NCBI GenBank assembly: GCA_937951485.1
Contig: CALEDJ010000015.1
Span: forward strand, 60,880-124,879
Length of the DNA: 64,000 nucleotides
From: an uncultured bacterium
GTDB taxonomy: Bacteria > Hydrogenedentota > Hydrogenedentia > Hydrogenedentales > CAILVY01
Direction: 5' to 3'
Positions 17,454 through 26,012 of this stretch are shown in pieces; the stretch's first letter is position 1, and each line of letters starts with the position of its first letter. Below the pieces are notes generated by a model. It worked only from the letters and a program-made list of their open reading frames with translations. It ran no database searches and was not told the origin of the DNA. A program made the position numbers and the translations under genes.

Positions 17454-20400
17454 TCATTCCCGAGTAGGCCTCCTTGGGGCCGCAATCGAAGAGGTAGTTG
17501 TCCTCCCTGCCGAACCAGCCGGTGGCGGCGCGGTAATTGTCCCCCCCGTAAACATTCGTTTTCGGTCCCCAGCCCCATTTCTCGCTGGTGATATGGCCGT
17601 CGCACCAGAGCACATTGGCGCGGCCGTTGTGGCGGAAATGGATGGTGGGGGTGGATAGACCCCATTCAGTGTTTCCTTGCGGGTGGTCGGGCGTGACGAA
17701 ATACGGCGGCTCGATGAAACTGTACTCGATGACGTAGCCGTCCTGCGCCAGCGCGGCATCGGCAAACATCATGGTCTCGGAGGGTTTTCGGACGTGGCTG
17801 TCCAGCGTGGTGCGTCGTGCCGATTCCGGCAGTTCAAATAGATAGGCGGTGCCGCCGATATAGGCCATGTTGTAGCCGTAACCGCCGCCGCCCGACTCAA
17901 AAGCGTTGGGCGCTTCGCCCACGCGCTTCATTTCGGTGAAGGCGGGGCACTCCTTGACCCGGCCGTCCGGCAGGTACTCGGCGAGCGGGCCGCTGTTGGG
18001 GTCGAAGGGGCTGTTGCCGTTGGCCTCCTTGCGCACGCCGTGCCAGCGGATACGCCCGCCGAAACCGTCGAGGATATCCGGCGCGGCGGGAACGTAAAGC
18101 CCCTTGTTTTCCCCGGCGTACATGGTGTTGGCCAGGAACAACTGGCGCAGGTTGTTGAGGCATTGCACGCGGACGCCCTGCTGCCGTGCGCGCGACAGCG
18201 CGGGAAGGAGCAGTGCGGCGAGGATCGCCACAATGGCGATCACCACCAGCAGTTCGATGAGGGTGAATCCGCCGGTCGCCTTACTCCGCGTCCGGAGGCC
18301 GTCGCGTGCGGCGCGCCGACGGGGGTGCATGCGTCTCATCCCCGCCGCGCCCAGCAGAAAAACCACCGAGAACAGGCAACGCACGGCGGGAACCGGCACA
18401 TAATCGGCGATGGACAGGGCCTGTTCACCCAAGAACACCGTCTTACCGGCGTCGCCGTATGCGGTCAGGTAAAACACATCATCACTGTGCGCGGCCTCGA
18501 CGGTGATCGAAGCGCGGCCAAAGACGGTGCGCGCCTGGAATCCTGGAAGCGTATCGTCGGCGTCGCCGGAAACGAAGGTCGCGCCCTCGATGTCGAGCGT
18601 GACGAATGATCCGTCGCGCACGATGTTGCCGTAATAATCGCGGATGACGCTGGACGTCAGCGTCACGGAGACCGGCGCGAAGCCTTCCGGGCGGCTCATG
18701 GTCCACGCGACCGGCGATTCCGGCGGGCCGGGCAGGAAGCGATACGTCAACTCGCCGTATGCGGAACCGGTGACCGACACCGCGGCAAAGACGGCTGTGC
18801 CGGATCGCGTTGACTGCGCCGCAAAGACAATCCGCCCATCCTGGGCGGCAACCTGGACGCCCGGCGCGCCGGGGTCCGCGTCCGGCGTTGCAATGTGTCC
18901 CAGTGTCGTGTGCACGGTAAACAGCGCGCCGTCGGTCACGGGCATGGCCGCGTGATCAAGAATAATGTCGCTCTCGACAACGACCGACGGGAACACATCC
19001 ACCGGGGCTTCCTCCGGCGGGGTGGCGTGCAGGAGGATGTCGCCCTGCGGGCCAAAGGGATTCCCCGTGTCGCCTGCCCCGGCAGTGGACGCCAGAATGA
19101 AAAGCCCGGGCGCGTCGGACCGGAACGTAACCAAATTGGCGGTGTCGTTCACGCTGATTTGCGTAATGCCCTGCAGGGTCCAGCCGCTTCCCGTGTGCCG
19201 CCACGGTTGCAGTCCCGCTTCGTCCAGCCCCGCGATTTCCGCCGACGTGTATCGGATGGTGATTTCCATGGGCTGAATCTGCGCCGCGCTGAAACTCGAT
19301 TCGCTGCAAAGAATCCCCCGGACGGTCCCGCTCTTGATGAGGTCGGGGTTGGGCAACGGTGTGACAGGCGCCACGGGCGCGACGATGTCCAGCGTGGCAT
19401 TGCGCGGCAAGCCGGGGTCCCTGTCGCCGCTCGAATAGAAGCGCAGGCGCGTGCCACGATCATCCTCGACCGTGCCCAGCAGCGTTCCTGCCGGGCTGCC
19501 GCCGAATTCCGCCGGAATCGCGAGCGCGACGACCGTGCTCTCGCGCCGGAGCGGGTCCGTGCCCGCGACGCGGATTTCGTAATCATCCAGAATGCCGTCG
19601 CCGTCGGTGTCCACATCGCGCGCGATCGCCGCGACCGCGTTGATTTCCGGCGATACCGTACCCAAGGCGCCCGATTCTTTGTGAATGAATGACGTGAACC
19701 GGATACAGGAAAACTGCGTCAGGTTGGCGGGATTGCCGGCGGCGTCCACCGCCCAGGCGATATCGAAGGCATCGCCGCCGCCCGAGCGCGGCGTCAGCCC
19801 CACGGTAAACGGATCGTCCGGGCGCATGTAATTATCGAGGTATTCCGGCAGCGCGGGCGACATGTCGCCGTAGCCCCAATTGAATTCCTCGTGATCGTTC
19901 GCGGGGTTGGCGTCGAAGAGGTTGGGGTTGGTGACGACGCCGGAGAGAATATACGGATCGTCCGTGCTGTTGCCTTGGCCGGCCGGTTCGGTGAGCCACG
20001 GGAAGGGATCATAGGCGAAATTGCGGCTGCCGGGAATCAGATACCACGGGCCATCGGGGTGATTGCTGATTTCGATAAGTGCCGGTTCCTGCCATTTCCG
20101 CCGGGGATTGCCGCCGACCCAGAAGGCGTTCCCATAGACGATGAAATCCAGGCCCATCGGATTGTCGGGGTGGTCCAGCACCGGCGTATTGAATTTCAGG
20201 GTCAGCGTGCCGCCCTGACCGCCGAGCGACACCACCGACGCATTGTCCGGCGCGATGACGCCCCCACCGCTGGGCTTGCCCAGCGCCTTTGCCGGATCGG
20301 AGAACGGCCCCGTGGGCGGGTTCGGCCCCTGCTGAAAATGGACCACCTCGTCCGCCCAGGGATCGTCCGCATGGGAGACGCCGGCGGCAATGGCCAGCAG

Positions 20401-20478
20401 CACAAGGCACGCCGCAAGCGGCCCGAATGCGGCGTTTGCCAGGAAGCCCGAAAAGGGGGTTCCGGGCGAATCAATCAC
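17440..20478 (-). CDS. Secreted surface protein fused in frame to an H-X9-DG pseudopilin
   Basis: One open frame encodes two recognisable proteins. The first ~700 residues are a signal peptide (…[17 protein letters not shown]), a conserved surface domain beginning [13 protein letters not shown] with the [16 protein letters not shown] and DFIVYGNAF segments, Ig-like domains, and a CTERM-like end (VPVPA, hydrophobic helix, Arg cluster). The next ~280 residues form a type IV/II pseudopilin: a [20 protein letters not shown] methylation/helix motif near residue 735, and [12 protein letters not shown] near the end, an exact H-X9-DG signature. No stop separates them; ATG codons at 18339 and 18330 lack a Shine-Dalgarno. 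The start is uncertain: the frame runs to 20697, but GTG 20478 gives the best signal peptide. A cobalamin riboswitch upstream suggests B12-repressed expression. Confidence 0.75.
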   Translation of the reverse strand: MIDSPGTPFSGFLANAAFGPLAACLVLLAIAAGVSHADDPWADEVVHFQQGPNPPTGPFSDPAKALGKPSGGGVIAPDNASVVSLGGQGGTLTLKFNTPVLDHPDNPMGLDFIVYGNAFWVGGNPRRKWQEPALIEISNHPDGPWYLIPGSRNFAYDPFPWLTEPAGQGNSTDDPYILSGVVTNPNLFDANPANDHEEFNWGYGDMSPALPEYLDNYMRPDDPFTVGLTPRSGGGDAFDIAWAVDAAGNPANLTQFSCIRFTSFIHKESGALGTVSPEINAVAAIARDVDTDGDGILDDYEIRVAGTDPLRRESTVVALAIPAEFGGSPAGTLLGTVEDDRGTRLRFYSSGDRDPGLPRNATLDIVAPVAPVTPLPNPDLIKSGTVRGILCSESSFSAAQIQPMEITIRYTSAEIAGLDEAGLQPWRHTGSGWTLQGITQISVNDTANLVTFRSDAPGLFILASTAGAGDTGNPFGPQGDILLHATPPEEAPVDVFPSVVVESDIILDHAAMPVTDGALFTVHTTLGHIATPDADPGAPGVQVAAQDGRIVFAAQSTRSGTAVFAAVSVTGSAYGELTYRFLPGPPESPVAWTMSRPEGFAPVSVTLTSSVIRDYYGNIVRDGSFVTLDIEGATFVSGDADDTLPGFQARTVFGRASITVEAAHSDDVFYLTAYGDAGKTVFLGEQALSIADYVPVPAVRCLFSVVFLLGAAGMRRMHPRRRAARDGLRTRSKATGGFTLIELLVVIAIVAILAALLLPALSRARQQGVRVQCLNNLRQLFLANTMYAGENKGLYVPAAPDILDGFGGRIRWHGVRKEANGNSPFDPNSGPLAEYLPDGRVKECPAFTEMKRVGEAPNAFESGGGGYGYNMAYIGGTAYLFELPESARRTTLDSHVRKPSETMMFADAALAQDGYVIEYSFIEPPYFVTPDHPQGNTEWGLSTPTIHFRHNGRANVLWCDGHITSEKWGWGPKTNVYGGDNYRAATGWFGREDNYLFDCGPKEAYSGMITAR

Positions 20479-20558
20479 GAAAATCTCATTCGAGACTTTC
20501 GTGATTGGGTCTTTTTCCGGGCGGCGTGCCGCCCGGGCGTCCAGGCAAGCCTGGACGC
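20472..20558 (-). repeat. Three consecutive perfect or near-perfect hairpins in the leader
   Basis: Inverted repeat 1 is 20472-20487/20492-20507, a 16-bp stem with one G-U/A-C position and a 4-base loop. Repeat 2 is 20517-20525/20528-20536 (9 bp, 2-base loop). Repeat 3 is 20537-20546/20549-20558 (10 bp, AA loop). Hairpin 1 contains the proposed GTG start at 20478, so it could gate translation. On the plus strand, hairpin 1 is followed by T5 like a terminator. Confidence 0.7.
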
Positions 20559-20868
20559 ATGAAAGCGGTGGCAAGCCGGCGCAGTGCAAAAAAGCGTTAC
20601 CCCCTCGTGACACCGCTCCCGCGCTGTCACATAACAGCGAAGAAAAACACGGAACCTGACACAGGAAAATGCGAATGTTTCTGATCATCGTGCGCATAAA
20701 CGCCGCCCTCGGGCGTTTTTGGGCGCACCCGGCAACAGGGAGCAGCGGCGGGAATCATCAGGCGATCATCGCAATGTCAATGATGCATGATCTTTGCCGC
20801 CGCCTTCCCACGAAGGCGCGCGCCACCTCGAGTTACACACTGACGGCACGACACGCGCCGCCCCCATC

Positions 20869-21065
20869 GGCAGGTCTTCGGACTTGCGGGCACACCGCGC
20901 GATCGCGTCTCTCGACGCGCCGCCCGGCACTCTACTGGACGCCGCTTCCCAGCCTCCGGGGTGGAGGCCAGTGCTTCGTGGCGCCGTTCGTTCCCGCTTA
21001 CCGCTGCGGGGCAGTTCCGGACTTCCACCGGATTCCCTCTTAGCCGGAAACGCCAGGCATGCGTT
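20869..21065 (-). promoter_or_regulatory. Cobalamin (adenosylcobalamin-type) riboswitch
   Basis: Read on the minus strand, the segment carries the ordered signature of the cobalamin aptamer. It starts with AGAGGGAATCCGGTG, then GAAGTCCGGAACTG and CCCCGCAGCGGTAA, the CACTGG element near 20968, GGGAAG near 20945, and the terminal B12 box GAAGACCTGCC ending at 20869. It sits about 390 bases before the proposed start of the surface-protein/pseudopilin gene. Binding of B12 would be expected to shut the gene off. The expression platform is not obvious: an AAACGCC/GGCGTTT hairpin near 20698-20718 and the hairpins at 20472-20558 are candidates. The remaining leader (20559-20868) holds no supported gene. 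Confidence 0.9.
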
Positions 21066-21126
21066 CCCGGGCCGATAGTGATTTCAGTATAGGCCATCGC
21101 GAGTGAAAAAGCAATCGCTGCCGGAT

Positions 21127-21672
21127 TCACTTGGGCTGATACCTGAACTTCTGCGCTCCGATGGTGGCCTGGGCCATCAGCCCGGATTCATCCATGACGA
21201 ACACCATGACACCCTCGGCGTATTTGGCGGCGGCGGTGACCCCGGACCTGTTTGCCACGGCAGAGGTGACTGCATCGAAAGCAAGGGTGCCGCTTTTGAG
21301 GCGATCAATCGCGTCCTTTGTTTCGAAGCAGATGATCATGGTGTAGGCCTGTCCGCCGATTTGCCCTCCAAATGTCACCTGGGTTACGTCGCAATATCCC
21401 ACAATCGCGCCCAATTCATAAAGCACGCCCCTGCCATAGGTGCCGCCGGCAATCATGCCCCCCTTGCCAACCCTGGGAAACACGGCGTAACCCCGGGCGT
21501 CACGGAGTATCGCGTCAATGCCCGGCGCTTTGAATTCGGCGAACGACAACACATCCTGCGCTGCTCTTTCGAGGCGTTCCTTGCCGGCCCGGGTATCGGG
21601 CGCCGTCGCGCACGCCGTCAACATGATTGCGAGCATCGCCGGAGCGACAACTGAAATGAACCGTCGGTGCAT
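21127..21672 (-). CDS. SYLF (Ysc84-like) domain lipoprotein
   Basis: 181 residues from ATG 21672, with AAGGAAG just upstream; an in-frame GTG at 21678 is less likely. The signal peptide ends in the lipobox L-T-A-C, so the mature protein is a lipoprotein. The rest is a SYLF domain: GYAVFPRVGKGGMIAGGTYGRG, then VTFGGQIGGQAY and the F-x-A-x-A-x-S-A-V-A pattern near the end. Eukaryotic members bind phosphoinositides. In bacteria the family is periplasmic or outer-membrane associated, with unknown function. It stands alone between the riboswitch unit and the coupled sulfatase pair. Confidence 0.85.
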   Translation of the reverse strand: MHRRFISVVAPAMLAIMLTACATAPDTRAGKERLERAAQDVLSFAEFKAPGIDAILRDARGYAVFPRVGKGGMIAGGTYGRGVLYELGAIVGYCDVTQVTFGGQIGGQAYTMIICFETKDAIDRLKSGTLAFDAVTSAVANRSGVTAAAKYAEGVMVFVMDESGLMAQATIGAQKFRYQPK

Positions 21673-21862
21673 CGTCACTTCCTTTCGGTTTCAGGATGTT
21701 CATCATGGTCGTCTGGAAACAACTTTCGTCAACATTTTATAACCGGATCGTGATTCCGACGCAAAGGCCTGATAGCGGCATTTCCAGATGCTCATGATAC
21801 AACAAAAGAAACGAATGTCAAACAGCCATAATTCCGTACAAACACTTTGGAGATACCGCGAA

Positions 21863-23722
21863 TCACGTCGTACCGTCATTTGGGATTCGTGAATACCGTT
21901 TCAGAAGGCGCACCGCGCCGGTTATTGCGACGATAACGGCAAGACATAACAAGGCACACAGCCCACCTGCCGGGATTGCCTCGACCACAGAGAGCAGGGT
22001 GTGGTCTGTCTGGATCACAGAGAATGCGTCGCTGATAACACAGAAGTAAATACCGGTATCGGTGTAATCCAGTTCTTCGATGGTAAAGACGGGCGCGTTG
22101 GGACCGACTGGGATTGCAATTTTCGCCGGATCTTCCTTGAACCATTCGTACTGGGGCGGACCGGCAGCGCCCGCGACCTCAACCATGAAGGTATGCGAAG
22201 AACCGGCTTCCGCATAAATCACGGGAGGCGGCTGACGGACAATGTGCAGATCGCCCCGGATGATCGCCACGGTATGCGAGTCGTCGGGGGCCATTACATT
22301 GCCGACAAGGTCCACCGCGTCGGACACTGTTACAGTGGCGATGCCTTCGTCCGCGGCTTCAACAGGGCGGTCGATCGAGACCTCATAGGCGCGGTCGTTC
22401 ACCCAGAGACCGTCGCCCCCTCCGTCGGTCGGGCTTGCGGTGATGACATGGCCCGCCCTGGCGGTGACGGCGACTGTCGGAAACTTCGTTTCATTCATGT
22501 CCTTGCTGAAGACCAGCGTCATGCGCGGGCGCGATCCCAGCGGCGCCGCCGCATGGTCAACATCAAACGAGACCAACACCGGCGGTACGGCATCAATGAC
22601 ATAGATTTCACTGGTGAAATTGCCATTGCCGGAGCCGGGGCCGCCGAGCATGTTCTGATTATAACTGCGGTCGCGAATGGAATCGTTGTCTTCCAGTTTT
22701 ACGGCAAGGGTCCCGGCGCCTGTGACGTTGTGAACGCCAATTTCGTACTCCCTGTTCGTGATGCGCCGCACCGCCACCGGCGAGGAAAAAGAGACTTCGC
22801 CCACCGTCTTGACGGCAAAATCCCCCGCGTCCACGCCGGTCACCCCTTCGCTGAAACGCGCGATGAAACGCACCGTGCCGGCGGGGGCGGGGCTGGGATC
22901 GGACCGCTGAATCGAAACCACCAGGGGCGGTTTCCGGTCCCCCCACAGCACGGCGTTGATATACAGGCGCTGCACATGAACGTTGGACAATGTGGACGCG
23001 CCCGCCGTGTTGCCGGTGTGATGAAAGGAGACAACCCGGCCCGCACCGAATTCCCGCACCGCCACCGCGTGGTTGCCCCAGCCGTCGGTCATCAGCGGAA
23101 CAGCCGGCCAAGGGTCGAAGGACAGTATCAAGCCTTCCTTGCGTCCGCTGCGAAATACGAATGCATCCGGCAAATTGCGCAGCACAGGGTGGTCGGCCTG
23201 GTCTGGAATTTTTGTGACGGTTATATCGGTAACGCCCCAACCGCGCATCCTGTCAATGACGGTCAGGTCCCACATCGCCGAAGACAGACCCCCGAATTGC
23301 GGCGGAATCGCCATTTGCGCCGCATTGTTTTCAGACCCTACATATGCGCCGCCCTCATCGCGCACATATTGCACCAACCGCGTCACCGCGGAAACAGGCA
23401 GGATATAGGAATTCGGTCCGCCGCCATTCAGATGCACCACAGCGTCGAAACTGTCGGGCATGGGGTTGAAACCCGTCCAGCGGCCCTGTGTGTTGGCGCT
23501 GTAGGTCACCGAAATGCCGGCGTTCGTCATCGCACGGACCAGCGCTTTGGTATTGGCATTCAGCATGTCTGGGACCGGTGTTCCCTCGTCGTCGTCCCAG
23601 AGCAACAGCACATTCGGTCCGGCAATGGCGGCGTTCGCCACACACACTGTCAACAGCAGAAACAGAGCATAACGGCGTGGTCTGGCAGATGGTATCATCG
23701 GAAGGATTCGCAACGGCATCAT
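21863..23722 (-). CDS. Secreted Ig-like protein with GATase/ThuA-like N-terminus and C-terminal anchor
   Basis: 619 residues. A signal peptide (about 1-33) precedes a domain of about 220 residues with class I glutamine-amidotransferase/ThuA-like features: NVLLLWDDDEGTPVP, FDAVVHLNGGG, VQYVRDEGGAYVGSENN and GAGRVVSFHHTGN. Next come two or three Ig-like domains of the Big/re-adhesion type (VVSIQRSDPSPAPAGTVRF; PPVLVSFDVDH) and an Ig domain with IYFCVISDA. The C-terminus (AIPAGGLCALL…, hydrophobic helix, RLLKRYSR) resembles IPTL/VPxP-CTERM sorting tails. The protein is therefore probably anchored to the surface. Its ATG overlaps the sulfatase stop by four bases, which points to a joint role in extracellular substrate handling. 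Confidence 0.7.
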   Translation of the reverse strand: MMPLRILPMIPSARPRRYALFLLLTVCVANAAIAGPNVLLLWDDDEGTPVPDMLNANTKALVRAMTNAGISVTYSANTQGRWTGFNPMPDSFDAVVHLNGGGPNSYILPVSAVTRLVQYVRDEGGAYVGSENNAAQMAIPPQFGGLSSAMWDLTVIDRMRGWGVTDITVTKIPDQADHPVLRNLPDAFVFRSGRKEGLILSFDPWPAVPLMTDGWGNHAVAVREFGAGRVVSFHHTGNTAGASTLSNVHVQRLYINAVLWGDRKPPLVVSIQRSDPSPAPAGTVRFIARFSEGVTGVDAGDFAVKTVGEVSFSSPVAVRRITNREYEIGVHNVTGAGTLAVKLEDNDSIRDRSYNQNMLGGPGSGNGNFTSEIYVIDAVPPVLVSFDVDHAAAPLGSRPRMTLVFSKDMNETKFPTVAVTARAGHVITASPTDGGGDGLWVNDRAYEVSIDRPVEAADEGIATVTVSDAVDLVGNVMAPDDSHTVAIIRGDLHIVRQPPPVIYAEAGSSHTFMVEVAGAAGPPQYEWFKEDPAKIAIPVGPNAPVFTIEELDYTDTGIYFCVISDAFSVIQTDHTLLSVVEAIPAGGLCALLCLAVIVAITGAVRLLKRYSRIPNDGTT

Positions 23723-25593
23723 TCGACATATCCCAGGGCGCGCAATTGCTCGAAACGGGCATTGATATCTTCGTCGGAGGGCGCTTCGGGGATTTCTTCT
23801 CCTTGCTCGAATCGGATAAGCCGGAATCCGTTCATGACGGCCCAGTGGTTATCGGTGCCGGGTTTCAGCGTGATTTCAAAAATACCGTCGTCGGTTTCAT
23901 AAATGCCGGCATCCACAAAAAGATATGTGTGATGGCCCACGGCACAATCATCTTTTTTGACAAGCGAAAAGTCCTCGTCGCCGCGCAGACGCACTGCAAA
24001 CGCGGAAGCAGGATGATCGAGATAATCGCTCATACAAAACATTCTGATTTGGACGCGATAGCGAGCCGGAGGCACCTCATAGCGGAAAGTCAGCGGCGGG
24101 GGGGTCTCCAGCCAGGCGCGGGTCCATAAACGCCGCCAATCGGTGTCGTATGCCCACTTATCATCACGCAGGTAGTTGTTGAAATCGGCGTTTCGATGGA
24201 TTGCCAGCGCTTCCTGGGGAAACGCATTGGTGGCAATGGTGTCATGAATAAACAAAACCACGACGCGTTCCGGGAGCGCGCGATAGGCCTCCCATTTCGG
24301 CAGAATCTCCCGTTCGACATATCTTTTCAACGTTGCGGCTGCGTCCGGATATTCTTGAATAACGTTAGGGCGTGTCGGAAATACATCCGGCACAGGCCAC
24401 AAGTATTCGCGTTCATTATGCATATCCCATTCGTATTTGAAATCCCTGCTCCGGAGAATCAGGCCGGGCTTGCCGTCGTAACCGCCCGCGACATACTTTG
24501 ATAAGGCATACGGCCGACCTTCAGATTTCCCTTCCTGGCGCAACAGCGGTAAGATGCTCCTCCCGTCAAAGGCCGCGTTCGTTTCAAGATGCAGCAGGTC
24601 CACCAGTGTGGGCACAATATCCACATTCTCTGTGATATCGTTGACTACCCTGCCCGGGGGAACGCCCGGCCCGGCGAGGATGAAAGGCACACGCATCAGC
24701 AGGTCATAACTGGCGGGGACATGTCCCCATCGGATGCCGTCTTCGCCCAGAAGGTCTCCGTGGTCCGACCCGATAACGATGACGGCGTCATCGAACAGGC
24801 CCAGCGTCTCCAGTTTCCAGAACAACAAGCCTAACTGATGGTCGCTGTAGAGAATGCTTCCGTCATACAGCCCCTCCAGGTGCCGCCGCTCTTCCGGCGA
24901 AAAGCGACATTCGTACTTCGACACAGGCGTGCCATTCTGGATTTGTTCCGAAGTGAAGTCCGGGTCAATCCACAGGTCATAGGGCGCGTCCAGAATATGC
25001 GGAAAATGGGTGTCAAGGGTATGAATATAAAGGAAAAAAGGTTGCCGGGGGGTATTCGTCAGCCATTGAAATATGCGCCGGTTCAGCGTGGCGAAACTGG
25101 CGTAATATGCGCGATCGCGTTCATCAGGGCGCTCGAAAATCGCTTCGTCAAACGCCTGCCACAATCGGCTGCGCGGCGTGAACCACGGATGCGATGTGAT
25201 CATGGCCGTGTGATAGCCGTTCGCACGGAATATCTCCGGAGCGAGCAACTCGTCCGGTGGACATTTCCGCGCCACCTCGGTGCCTTCCACCGATTCATGC
25301 ACCATTACGGGGAAGTATCTGCCGGTCATGTACGACGGCACGGAGACGGTCGTCCACAATCCCTGCGTGAAATGATGCGCCGCGCGCACACCCCTCGCCG
25401 CCAGGGCGTCCATGTTCGGCGAGGTGCGCCGCGCATACCCGTGGCACGAGAGGCTGTCCGCGCGAAGCGCGTCCAGCACGATCCAGATGACATTCGGTCG
25501 TTTGTCTCCGGCATCCGGCGTTCCTTGCGCCCGGGCCGCAAGGCTCCCGCAGAACACGGAAAAGAGAACTATCGCCACCATAAACTGTCGCAT
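23719..25593 (-). CDS. Secreted sulfatase-superfamily hydrolase, Ser-type, atypical active site
   Basis: 624 residues from ATG 25593 with AAGGAG eight bases upstream; the open frame extends to 25659. A signal peptide ends near ARAQG. The alkaline-phosphatase-superfamily core begins PNVIWIVLDALRADSLSCHGY, carrying the first metal Asp. The position of the catalytic formylglycine reads S-V-P-S-Y-M-T-G-R instead of (C/S)-x-P-S-R: the nucleophile precursor is Ser and the usual Arg is Tyr. The second metal site is the VIVIGSDHGDLLGE segment. Hydrolysis of a sulfate or phosphonate/phosphate ester outside the cell is likely, but the changed motif makes the reaction uncertain. It is translationally coupled to the downstream Ig-like anchored protein. 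Confidence 0.8.
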   Translation of the reverse strand: MRQFMVAIVLFSVFCGSLAARAQGTPDAGDKRPNVIWIVLDALRADSLSCHGYARRTSPNMDALAARGVRAAHHFTQGLWTTVSVPSYMTGRYFPVMVHESVEGTEVARKCPPDELLAPEIFRANGYHTAMITSHPWFTPRSRLWQAFDEAIFERPDERDRAYYASFATLNRRIFQWLTNTPRQPFFLYIHTLDTHFPHILDAPYDLWIDPDFTSEQIQNGTPVSKYECRFSPEERRHLEGLYDGSILYSDHQLGLLFWKLETLGLFDDAVIVIGSDHGDLLGEDGIRWGHVPASYDLLMRVPFILAGPGVPPGRVVNDITENVDIVPTLVDLLHLETNAAFDGRSILPLLRQEGKSEGRPYALSKYVAGGYDGKPGLILRSRDFKYEWDMHNEREYLWPVPDVFPTRPNVIQEYPDAAATLKRYVEREILPKWEAYRALPERVVVLFIHDTIATNAFPQEALAIHRNADFNNYLRDDKWAYDTDWRRLWTRAWLETPPPLTFRYEVPPARYRVQIRMFCMSDYLDHPASAFAVRLRGDEDFSLVKKDDCAVGHHTYLFVDAGIYETDDGIFEITLKPGTDNHWAVMNGFRLIRFEQGEEIPEAPSDEDINARFEQLRALGYVE

Positions 25594-25761
25594 CCGGCAT
25601 ACTCCTTGCCCGGCCAATGACATACATCCGCGAAACACTCGTGAAACATCATGCTTCAACGCTCTTTATACAATAATTCGCCACGGATTTCATGCTTTCG
25701 ACGGTCTCGCGGAGGAGGAAAGTGCCAGAGGAACGGCGCCTGCGCAACAGGAAGAAGAAAC

Positions 25762-25838
25762 TGGCGCGCCTGGTGCGACTCGAACGCACTACCTACGGCT
25801 TAGAAGGCCGTTGCTCTATCCGGATGAGCTACAGGCGC
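25762..25838 (-). tRNA. tRNA-Arg (anticodon UCU), CCA encoded
   Basis: A 77-base cloverleaf. The 7-bp acceptor stem is GCGCCTG/CAGGCGC, with TA at 8-9, D-arm GCTC…GAGC, anticodon stem ACGGC/GCCGT with loop CTTCTAA (anticodon TCT), a 5-base variable loop, T-arm GTGCG/CGCAC with TTCGAGT, discriminator G and an encoded CCA. It decodes AGA. Confidence 0.95.
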
Positions 25839-25891
25839 GCATGCCGGCCGTTGCGGCCCTTCATCGCACTGCACGACTATGTGCGCAACAC

Positions 25892-25921
25892 ATTATCCCA
25901 CAATCCACATGGACCTGTCTA
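25892..25921 (-). promoter_or_regulatory. Promoter of the tRNA-Arg gene
   Basis: On the minus strand TAGACA (25916-25921) and GATAAT (25892-25897) are 18 bases apart, about 55 bases upstream of the tRNA 5' end. Each hexamer matches the sigma70 consensus at five of six positions. Confidence 0.5.
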
Positions 25922-26012
25922 TCAGCAATCACCGATAGTGGCAATTGAGCGGGGTGCGTAGTAGAATCGGCACAGTTCATAAGATTTATGCAGAACTTTA
26001 CACGATGCCCCG

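Noticed and set aside
20479-20697. Upstream part of the surface-protein/pseudopilin frame as coding
   Set aside because: It crosses three hairpins, has non-protein-like composition and would bury the signal peptide; kept only as an alternative start.
22001-23902. 633-residue plus-strand open frame
   Set aside because: Antisense to the Ig-like surface protein, whose signal peptide and domains are clear.
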